DNA of 64,000 nucleotides, from contig JAFYZU010000006.1 in the NCBI GenBank assembly GCA_017548565.1, positions 1-64,000 of the forward strand. The letters run 5' to 3'. The notes beneath the pieces are model-generated. The model searched no databases and was not told where the DNA came from. It worked only from the letters and a program-made list of their open reading frames with translations. The DNA comes from Treponema sp. (GTDB taxonomy: Bacteria > Spirochaetota > Spirochaetia > Treponematales > Treponemataceae). Positions 57,280 to 64,000 of this stretch are shown here, piece after piece; the first letter of the stretch is position 1, and each line of letters starts with the position of its first letter. The position numbers and the translations under genes were made by a program.

Positions 57280-58077
57280 TTATCCTATTGTACAAAGCTT
57301 TCCCTGCAGAACATAACCAAGCTTTACATAGCAGGCATTCGAAGCAGCATAGTCGGCATCGGTGTAGAGCATTGGAATGTAGCCTGAGTCTGCTGCAACT
57401 TTTGTAACCTGGTAAACAAGATTTTCTGCGTAGTGCTTGCGGCGGAAATCCTTGCGGGTAAAAACAAGACCAAGACTTGCCATGTTGCCGGTGACTCTGA
57501 AATCGCAGCTTGCAACAAAAGTGCCTTCTGCGTTTTTCCAAAGGTAAGTGTGGCCGTCTTCAATAAGCGCCTTGGAAGATTTTCTGTAGCCTTCGCGGTC
57601 GGTTAAATCAAGCTGAAGTTCGGTGTGAAAGGTTTCTTTAAAATCTGTAAGAGTTTCTAAATCCTGCTCCGTGCAATGATAAATCTCCCCATCTGTCGGG
57701 GTAACTTTTTCAGGCTCCACAGGATTAAGGCAGTCGTAGGCAAACATGTTTTTCAAAATGGAAAGTTTTTTGCCGTCGCCCAGAGCGCGTTTCATAAAAT
57801 ATTCAGCAAGCTCGTACTTCATATTTATGCCGTGGTTGCCGTCCAAAAATCCGTGCTGGTCAGCAAGCTTGTAGGTATTTTCCATTTCGTCTTCGGTAGC
57901 GTCATCCACAGTCCAGATCCAAACAGGAAAAGGACTGGTCGAATAACAGATAATCATGCGGCTATGGTCGCTTAAAAGCAGCTCGCATTCCCGCGTCATA
58001 ATTCTGGACAAAACAAAAAAAGTATATTTGTCCGCCTCAAGAATTTTAAAATCCCGTTCGTCTACAAAAGTGTCCAT
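57280..58077 (-). CDS. GNAT family acetyltransferase
   Basis: A 265-aa protein: NMASLGLVFTRKDFRRKHYAENLVYQVTKVAADSGYIPMLYTDADYAASNACYVKLGYVLQGKL forms the GNAT core (DFRRKHYA in the acetyl-CoA loop). The N-terminal half is a degenerate GNAT-like lid. ATG 58077 after GGGAGGATAAG. Confidence 0.8.
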   Translation of the reverse strand: MDTFVDERDFKILEADKYTFFVLSRIMTRECELLLSDHSRMIICYSTSPFPVWIWTVDDATEDEMENTYKLADQHGFLDGNHGINMKYELAEYFMKRALGDGKKLSILKNMFAYDCLNPVEPEKVTPTDGEIYHCTEQDLETLTDFKETFHTELQLDLTDREGYRKSSKALIEDGHTYLWKNAEGTFVASCDFRVTGNMASLGLVFTRKDFRRKHYAENLVYQVTKVAADSGYIPMLYTDADYAASNACYVKLGYVLQGKLCTIG

Positions 58078-58090
58078 CACTTATCCTCCC

Positions 58091-58540
58091 TTATTTCAAC
58101 ACAGGCTTCCAGTTATCATCAGCATCCAGAAACAACTCGGAATACTTTTCGTCCAGTACAAGTTTTAGCATTGTTTCAAAGTGCCACATGGTGGAATAAT
58201 TTTGAAGCGCCGAAGGCTCTACCCAGAAAACCTTACCTTCTTCGGATGATTGCAAGGTGCCCGAAAAATCTGTTGCCTTAAAAACAAAAACCATATAGCG
58301 GCTGCCGTCTTGTTCGAACCAGTCTTTTATGCCGCAGAGTTTTGGGTCTTTAATTGTAAGGCCGGTTTCTTCTTTTACTTCACGAATTACAGAATCTACA
58401 ATCGGTTCATTTTCGTCAACATGACCGCCGGGACAGGTGATCCCCTTAAAACCCTTGCCAACCTTTTTCTGCACCAGAAGCTTTGTTCCGTCAAAAATCA
58501 TGCACATATTTGTAAGAATAACTTTTTCTTTTCGTTCCAT
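58091..58540 (-). CDS. Nudix hydrolase (MutT/8-oxo-dGTPase-like)
   Basis: A 149-aa protein: VILTNMCMIFDGTKLLVQKKVGKGFKGITCPGGHVDENEPIVDSVIREVKEETGLTIKD with a complete Nudix box. The NMC-I-D start and GxTxPGGH match the YvcI/MutT-like 8-oxo-dGTP diphosphatases. Gaps of 12-13 bases to both neighbours. Confidence 0.85.
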   Translation of the reverse strand: MERKEKVILTNMCMIFDGTKLLVQKKVGKGFKGITCPGGHVDENEPIVDSVIREVKEETGLTIKDPKLCGIKDWFEQDGSRYMVFVFKATDFSGTLQSSEEGKVFWVEPSALQNYSTMWHFETMLKLVLDEKYSELFLDADDNWKPVLK

Positions 58541-58552
58541 AATTGCTCCATT

Positions 58553-59230
58553 TTACGACTGCCGCGAAATCAAATCCAGCCGCTTGAAGGCGTTCTGGCA
58601 CCACTTAAAAGTCTCCGACATCACTGCGTCAAAATCAAAATCATCCGGGAGCGAAGCAAACTCAAGAATGCGGCGGTCTGATTCGGACACGGCGGCTTTC
58701 AAATCTGCCTTTTTCAAAATAAAATTGCCGGTTTCAAGATAATGCAGATTCTGAATCAAAAAAAAGAAAAACTTACAGGTGCCGCGAAACTTTTCAATAT
58801 TCTTTTCGCGAGGCCTATGAATGTAGCGGTGGCATAACTCGTGATAAAGATTTCCAAGACAAAACTTTACATAGTTAATTTCATCTTCTCGCGTAAATGG
58901 CGTAAGCAGCGGTTCAAGCTTTCCGTAAACATCCTTTGTTGTATAAAGCAGCTGGCAGGTTTCAAGCGGCGACCAGCTTTTCATTTCGTCCTTGCCGCAG
59001 ATAAATCCGCAGGACTTGTCATAATTTCCAAGACCCTTAATAATTTCGCGGTAAGTGTCCATGTCGGAAAGGTTGATGTTATCAATTACAACAAACACAT
59101 CAATGTCGCTGTTTTCGGTTGCTTCACCGCGCAAGTAACTTCCCATAAATCCAACATAAAGCAGCCGTGCGCCAAAAGCATCCTTACAACGAGAAATCAG
59201 ATTTTGTAAATAAGAGTTTATATCAAACAT
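58553..59230 (-). CDS. Nucleotidyltransferase-fold protein (Pol beta superfamily)
   Basis: A 225-aa protein with LLYVGFMGSYLRGEATENSDIDVFVVID (GS-x9-D-x-D catalytic motif) and a helical C-terminus (INYVKFCLGNLYHELCHRYIHRPREKNIEKF) like HEPN-type KNTase_C. Aminoglycoside adenylyltransferases and toxin NTases share this layout; role cannot be settled. Confidence 0.8.
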   Translation of the reverse strand: MFDINSYLQNLISRCKDAFGARLLYVGFMGSYLRGEATENSDIDVFVVIDNINLSDMDTYREIIKGLGNYDKSCGFICGKDEMKSWSPLETCQLLYTTKDVYGKLEPLLTPFTREDEINYVKFCLGNLYHELCHRYIHRPREKNIEKFRGTCKFFFFLIQNLHYLETGNFILKKADLKAAVSESDRRILEFASLPDDFDFDAVMSETFKWCQNAFKRLDLISRQS

Positions 59231-59238
59231 TTAGTAAC

Positions 59239-59802
59239 CTAATTTCGTTTGTAATCTTCTTTGAGCATACCGTAAATGTTATAGTCACAATAAACCGAAC
59301 ACATTTTACCTTGTCGGATTGTTCCTTCTTTTATGAAGCCACAGCGCTTCAGCACCTTATTCGAAGCAATGTTCCTTACATCGGCACTTCCATTCAGCCG
59401 TTCTATTTCAGTTTTTTCAAAAACGAACTTTACTACTTCCTTCAGTGCTTCTGTAGTAATTCCTATATTCCAATAATCAGGATGAATACGATACCCTATA
59501 TCTCCCATCCTCGAATTCTGGATATTAAATACTTCAATAATTCCAATAACAGTATTTGTTTCTTTCAAAACAATTCCCCATTTAAAATCTGGTGAAGGCT
59601 TTCTTTGCACCCAAGGACGAGCATCAATAAACAGCAGTTCTGGATTTTTCTCACCTTTACTTGCCTTTCGCCCCCAATAGGTATAGATTTCATCTCTTCC
59701 TAACCATTCTTTCAAGTCTGGCACATCTGCTTTGGTAAGCACACGCATAATCAGTCTATCTGTTTCAAGAACAGGCTTATCTATTTCGTAATCTTTTAAC
59801 AT
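59239..59802 (-). CDS. GNAT family acetyltransferase (RimJ/L-like)
   Basis: A 187-aa protein starting MLKDYEIDKPVLETDRLIMRVLTKADVPDLKEWLGRDE, typical for GNAT_3, with IGYRIHPDYWNIGITTEALKEVVKFVFE (acetyl-CoA loop) and DVRNIASNKVLKRCGF. The end MLKEDYKRN is usual. Acceptor unknown. Confidence 0.85.
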   Translation of the reverse strand: MLKDYEIDKPVLETDRLIMRVLTKADVPDLKEWLGRDEIYTYWGRKASKGEKNPELLFIDARPWVQRKPSPDFKWGIVLKETNTVIGIIEVFNIQNSRMGDIGYRIHPDYWNIGITTEALKEVVKFVFEKTEIERLNGSADVRNIASNKVLKRCGFIKEGTIRQGKMCSVYCDYNIYGMLKEDYKRN

Positions 59803-59815
59803 GGTACCTCCGCTC

Positions 59816-60586
59816 TTACACCTTCACCGCCTTAGTTGCCATGGACGTATTAATATAATTATCAAACATCCAGCAGCCGCGGTCTTCGTAAAAGCCTGCG
59901 ATTACAAAGCCGGCGGAAATCTGGCCCTGGATTTGTTCTTCTATGGGGTGGCCCCAGCTGTAGCCTTCGGCCTGGGTGATTTCGCGAACCTTTGGGTCAT
60001 CAAGGTGGTCGATGTCTGCATACGGAATGGAGTACTTTAATTCAAGATGGCCCTGTTCAAATTTTTCCAGATCAAAAATATATTCAAGAGGGCTTCCGAA
60101 TCCGGAAATCAAAATGCCGCCGGTTTTCAAAACTCTTGCACACTCACGCCAGACTGGAAGAATATCATCAATATAATTATTTGACCAGGGATGAACTATG
60201 AGGTCAAAAGAGGCGTCGGCAAAGGCAGACAAATCCTGCATGTTTCCCTGAACGGTTTTTATTTCAAGGCCGTCGCGCTTTGCGGCATACTTGTCTTTTT
60301 CGAGCTGACCGGTGCTGTTGTCAAAAACCGTAACATCAGCCCCTGCTGCTGCAAGAATTGGTCCCTGCTGGCCACCGCCGCTTGCAAGACAAAGAACTTT
60401 TTTACCCGCAAGATTATCCGGGAACCAGTTGCGTGGAACAGGCTTCTCAGGAGTTACAATTATATGCCAGTCGCCGGTGCGTGCCTTTGCAACTTCTTCT
60501 GCAGAAACAACCGTAGACCATCTGTCACCATTTTCAGAGCGTTTGTCCCAGGCGCTTTCGTTTTCTTTTATTATTTTCTCGAGCAT
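59816..60586 (-). CDS. Class I SAM-dependent methyltransferase
   Basis: A 256-aa protein: NLAGKKVLCLASGGGQQGPILAAAGADVTVFDNSTGQLEKDK (motif I CLASGGGQQGP), FDLIVHPWSNNYIDDILPVWRECARVLKTGGILISGFG. The ASGGGQQGP motif defines a well-known bacterial group of unknown substrate (rebM-like). Strong AGGAGGG upstream. Confidence 0.87.
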   Translation of the reverse strand: MLEKIIKENESAWDKRSENGDRWSTVVSAEEVAKARTGDWHIIVTPEKPVPRNWFPDNLAGKKVLCLASGGGQQGPILAAAGADVTVFDNSTGQLEKDKYAAKRDGLEIKTVQGNMQDLSAFADASFDLIVHPWSNNYIDDILPVWRECARVLKTGGILISGFGSPLEYIFDLEKFEQGHLELKYSIPYADIDHLDDPKVREITQAEGYSWGHPIEEQIQGQISAGFVIAGFYEDRGCWMFDNYINTSMATKAVKV

Positions 60587-60711
60587 TTTTATCCCTCCTG
60601 AAAATTCCCATAAATTTTTATAATTTTAGTATATCATGATTTTTCTGAAAACAATAATTCAAACACGAAATGTCAAAAAACGTGCACGAGATGCAGAAAG
60701 TTTTCCAGGCC

Positions 60712-61230
60712 TCAGGATAATCCGATTTCCTTGTAAATCTTTTCTATCACAGTTCCCTTATGATTTATGTAGCCGTCGATGTCGTGTGGGAACAATTGGG
60801 CGGCTTCTTCTTTGATGCGGCTGTATTCTTTCACTGCTTCCGGGTGCCCACGAAGATAATCTCGGAAAGACACATGCCTGCGGAGTTCCGGCGACTCTAC
60901 AGGGCACACATAAAGATGATGCTCCATCAGGTGAGTTTTGCCTTCATAACCAAATGCCTCGCGCCCCGGGATACCAAGGTTCCCTTCATGCTGATATCCG
61001 ATTTTTGCAAGCGCATCAACAACATCGGGCAGCTTGCTTTCATCTTCAATCACAACATCAATATCAATTATAGGTTTTGCCGCAAGCCCTGGAACAGAAG
61101 TACTTCCAACATGCTCTATGGTAAGTGCAAGCTCGCCCAAAGCAGTGTGCAATTCACCGGCAATTTCTTCAAAACACTGCTTCCATTTTTCATCATATGG
61201 AGCGACTATAATATTTCTTACGGCCATCAT
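60712..61230 (-). CDS. GrpB family protein
   Basis: A 172-aa protein: IIVAPYDEKWKQCFEEIAGELHTALGELALTIEHVGSTSVPGLAAKPIIDIDVVIED (VPYDxxW, HVGSTSVPGLxAKPxIDI signature) and HHLYVCPVESPELRRHVSFRDYLRGHPE. GrpB proteins are nucleotidyltransferase-fold UPF0157 members; enzymatic role unproven. Confidence 0.9.
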   Translation of the reverse strand: MMAVRNIIVAPYDEKWKQCFEEIAGELHTALGELALTIEHVGSTSVPGLAAKPIIDIDVVIEDESKLPDVVDALAKIGYQHEGNLGIPGREAFGYEGKTHLMEHHLYVCPVESPELRRHVSFRDYLRGHPEAVKEYSRIKEEAAQLFPHDIDGYINHKGTVIEKIYKEIGLS

Positions 61231-61268
61231 CTTCTCCTTTTACTTTCTGTAATCTGTTCCAGCCCCAA

Positions 61269-61796
61269 TTATCTTTCATCATTTACAATATGAATAAGAG
61301 ACTTCCCTTTTAAAATTTCAGGCATCCGTATTTTAATAAAATCAGGTTTTACATTTGTTTGTGGAAGCTTTTCCAGAGGAATCCAGACGACCTCTTCTTT
61401 CTGATTGTTCCATCCGTAACTGTCTGAATGAAGTTCCTTTGAACCGCGCGGCTTCATCAAAAAGTAAAATTCAATTACGTGGCATGTATAATCTTCAATC
61501 GGCTCTTCATGACCAATAAAAAAGTTTTCGCAGATAACCGCAAGATGATCAATTTCATAATCAACGCCGGTTTCTTCCTTTACCTCACGCAGAACGCAAT
61601 CTTCTGCATGCTCTCCAAGATGAACTCCACCGCCAATTGTATATAGATAATCAACGCTTTTATTACCGATAAGCAGAAGTTCTCCGTCTTCTACTATAAG
61701 GCCTGCTGTTCTGTAACGAAACCATTTACCACCAGCCATAAAACAGCAGTCCGGATATCCGCATTTCAAATCACTTAAATCAACTTTTTCTTCCAT
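61269..61796 (-). CDS. Nudix hydrolase
   Basis: A 175-aa protein from ATG 61796: FRYRTAGLIVEDGELLLIGNKSVDYLYTIGGGVHLGEHAEDCVLREVKEETGVDYEIDHL (complete Nudix box) and FYFLMKPRGS. An upstream Cys-rich LKCGYPDCCFMAGGKW may bind metal. Substrate unknown. Confidence 0.85.
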   Translation of the reverse strand: MEEKVDLSDLKCGYPDCCFMAGGKWFRYRTAGLIVEDGELLLIGNKSVDYLYTIGGGVHLGEHAEDCVLREVKEETGVDYEIDHLAVICENFFIGHEEPIEDYTCHVIEFYFLMKPRGSKELHSDSYGWNNQKEEVVWIPLEKLPQTNVKPDFIKIRMPEILKGKSLIHIVNDER

Positions 61797-61855
61797 AATA
61801 ATAACTCCATACAAAGACCTTGTATTATTTTTTTCTTAATTTATCTGCAAATAAT

Positions 61856-64000
61856 TTACTTAATTTCAAAAATGATGTCATCTTCTTTCCAGCGTTTTTT
61901 GTCCTTATTGTATTTAGTTCGTTCAGGTGCCTCAAAAGGTTTGATGGAATCGTCTTTGGTAAGCTCCCTGATTATTCCAAGGGCATCTGTAAGGTTGTCT
62001 GCATAAACATCCGGAGTTGCTCCCCAGCCTTCACATTTTACATCTGCAATCTGAAGGCTTGTTGCTATCTCGCAGGTAATCTCAAAATCAGGGAACTGGA
62101 TTATATAAGTTTCTCCATCGCCCGAACCTGTGCCACCCTTTGTCGGATATCCGACCAGTGTAACATTACAGTCCGGAAAATAATATTTTTTTGAACTAAG
62201 TGGAAAATGATCTCCACATGAAAAAGCACCCTTATCAATTATAATATAAACATTCTTGATTCCGCTCTTTTTTACTGCTTCTGAGATTTTTCTGGAAGTA
62301 AAACCGTCCCCACCGACATTCTTTGAAATATCAAAAATTATATTTTCCCTGCCTTTTTCATTAGAAAGTCTTTCTATCATCTGATCAAGCTCTGTATCTT
62401 CAATTTCCGGGCCTGCAAGAATAGGATGCGGGAAGTGCTTAAATTTAAAATAAACAGTTTTTTCTGTCGTATAATATTCATTTTTATATTCTGATTCCTT
62501 ATACATATTATTCGGCATTGCCATAATCATTTTTCCGGTGCGCCAATTGTTGTTGTTTTTCCAGAATTTTCCGTCGTGATATGGATAATAGAACATCGTT
62601 TTATTTTCAACATAGCCCTTTCGTTTAAGTTCATCTTTAGAGCCGTATTCATTATTAAAAATAATATATCTTGAAGTCTGCTTTAATGAATAAGTTTTTC
62701 CATCCTTCGTTTTGATTGTAAAATGAGTATGAAGATCTCTTGGATATCCGTCCGGTGAAAGAAAATATGACTGAAGGTATTCCATAATCTCTTCCGGTTT
62801 AGTCATGTAATCCATCTTATGAATATCAAAGCCTTCTTTTACAAGAACATCATATTTATTATAAATGAGAAAACAGCTTTCCAGTCTGCGGTTAGACTCT
62901 TTTACATCAGATTTGAATTGTATTGTTTTTGTAAGCGCTTTGATGTAATCATCGTATTTAAGCTCTCCGAATTCCTTTTGTGACTGCAGAATAGATTTTT
63001 CGACTGTATCATCCAGAGCAGAAATATAATCATCAGGCGAAAGCTTTTCACTGTTTTTTTCAAACGTAGCAAAAAGAGTCTTTCTTATACTAAAGCGCTT
63101 GTCGTAATTATCAACGTAAAACTTATACCATTTGCTTTGAAGCTCAACAAATTTTTCAAAATACCTGGAAAGCTTTTTATCATCTTTTATCTGATTAAAC
63201 TGATTTGAAAGACGGAAAAGGAATAAATTGTACTTCTTCTGTATTTCAAGATTGTCAATATAAGTCTGGATTGGCTGAACATAAGATTTAAAATTTTTGA
63301 TACCGGTAAGATAATCAATCGTTTTATAAATATCATCAGGATTTTCTGCCCATATATCAGGTTTTATTCCAACACCTTCCTGAACAGAGTTTATCGTATC
63401 AATTCTCGGACGAACGCCCCATACAATAATCCTGTCGTTTTCAAATCTCTGCCACTGACCGATAAAGTTTCCGTAGCCTAAAGTATTCTGACCTATAGTA
63501 GTGTATTTAAAAGTTCTTGGAACCATTCCCTTATCTTTTTTCCAACTTATCATTCTGTATTTTAAAACAAATTCACCTGACATTCCAGAAGGATCTATAA
63601 TCATTATTACCTGACCCTTGTATTTTATTTCATCAAGGTAATCAAAGAAAAGAGAAAGAGAATAATCATTACCGCTAAATAATCTGAAATCAAGGATAAT
63701 AAAATCTTTTAAAGAAGCCTGCTCCCAGTAATCAGGATAAAAGCTTTCGGAATAATAAAGGGGCCAGAAATAAATAAACTTTTCAGAAATAACCGGCGGA
63801 AGGTGAGGAATATACCATTGGTTAATTTCAGGATATTCTTTTGCTTTTTCCCATAAAAATTTTCCTCCCCTGTAAATATTCTTTCCTTTAGAAAAATATG
63901 GGAAAACTTCATCTTCCTTATAGCCTTTTTTAAGAAGCTGTTCTTTTGTTCCGTAATCTTTTGTAAAATGAACGTTATAGTGCTGCTTAAAGCTGTATGT
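61856..64000 (-). CDS. Large protein with two S41 peptidase modules, 5' end outside window
   Basis: The frame is open from 63604 to the window edge without stop (HFTKDYGTKEQLLKKGYKED, WYIPHLPPVISEKFIYFWP, DFIILDFRLFSGNDY), giving more than 714 aa. Two S41-like cores are visible: the first with IMIIDPSGMSGEFVLKYRMI and GIKPDIWAENPDDI, the second with IIFDISKNVGGDGF, VYIIIDKGAFSCGDHFPLSSKK and GATPDVYADNLTDALGIIREL. Each has a Ser at the nucleophile position. A tandem duplication within one gene. N-terminus and signal not seen. Confidence 0.8.
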   Translation of the reverse strand, partial: TYSFKQHYNVHFTKDYGTKEQLLKKGYKEDEVFPYFSKGKNIYRGGKFLWEKAKEYPEINQWYIPHLPPVISEKFIYFWPLYYSESFYPDYWEQASLKDFIILDFRLFSGNDYSLSLFFDYLDEIKYKGQVIMIIDPSGMSGEFVLKYRMISWKKDKGMVPRTFKYTTIGQNTLGYGNFIGQWQRFENDRIIVWGVRPRIDTINSVQEGVGIKPDIWAENPDDIYKTIDYLTGIKNFKSYVQPIQTYIDNLEIQKKYNLFLFRLSNQFNQIKDDKKLSRYFEKFVELQSKWYKFYVDNYDKRFSIRKTLFATFEKNSEKLSPDDYISALDDTVEKSILQSQKEFGELKYDDYIKALTKTIQFKSDVKESNRRLESCFLIYNKYDVLVKEGFDIHKMDYMTKPEEIMEYLQSYFLSPDGYPRDLHTHFTIKTKDGKTYSLKQTSRYIIFNNEYGSKDELKRKGYVENKTMFYYPYHDGKFWKNNNNWRTGKMIMAMPNNMYKESEYKNEYYTTEKTVYFKFKHFPHPILAGPEIEDTELDQMIERLSNEKGRENIIFDISKNVGGDGFTSRKISEAVKKSGIKNVYIIIDKGAFSCGDHFPLSSKKYYFPDCNVTLVGYPTKGGTGSGDGETYIIQFPDFEITCEIATSLQIADVKCEGWGATPDVYADNLTDALGIIRELTKDDSIKPFEAPERTKYNKDKKRWKEDDIIFEIK

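Overview
The window looks like a chromosomal segment of a low-GC, host-associated spirochaete, most likely a gut or rumen Treponema. This is inferred from AT-rich coding style, the domain families present and a repeat whose translation (YNDQQFLKGRQP) I associate with Treponema hypothetical proteins; no rRNA or tRNA is present to confirm it. Genes are dense and mostly on the minus strand, in runs with short gaps or ATGA/TAATG overlaps.

Layout. 0-11.6 kb: small membrane proteins, a NapH-like ferredoxin operon with an XRE regulator, an EreA/TraB-like membrane protein, a DUF763 protein, and a WYL regulator whose candidate operator (ATGACA-N6-TGTCAT) recurs before three more transcription units, one of them 10 kb away. 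11.6-16.5 kb: a tight four-gene operon of MoxR-type AAA+ ATPase, EVE/PUA-like protein, metallopeptidase-VWA protein and a second EVE-like relative, which resembles a nucleic-acid-sensing conflict system. 16.9-21.2 kb: GNAT-pyrophosphatase fusion, ParE/YefM module, a Thr-rich leader peptide with terminator placed before a methyltransferase gene, and a GyrI-like gene. 21.2-24.8 kb: a 997-aa primase-helicase (TOTE type) bordered by a truncated VOC gene and a gutted YhcG nuclease gene. 24.9-39 kb: a long minus-strand run of methyltransferases, GNATs, Nudix hydrolases, phosphotransferases, DinD and RsgA.

39.2-47.6 kb is the most unusual part. An orphan type II-like cas1-cas2 pair, with no cas9 and no CRISPR array, is followed two bases after cas2 by repeated sequence leading into the first of eight same-orientation ~35-bp repeats, each able to form a short hairpin. 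Between the repeats lie small units: an SH3b fragment, a PIN/RHH toxin-antitoxin pair, three or four start-less toxin-tail ORFs (PBECR nuclease-like) with a possible immunity gene, pseudogene scraps, and two promoter-driven structured RNA candidates. It reads like a spirochaete integron-type cassette array without its integrase, but the repeats do not show a complete classical attC, so that is a hypothesis.

47.6-64 kb returns to accessory enzymes: APH(3')-like kinase, S41 peptidases (the last runs off the window and holds two S41 modules), flavodoxin-MarR pair with palindromic operators, AlkZ-like glycosylase, beta-lactamase-fold hydrolase, Nudix, GNAT, methyltransferase, nucleotidyltransferase and GrpB proteins.
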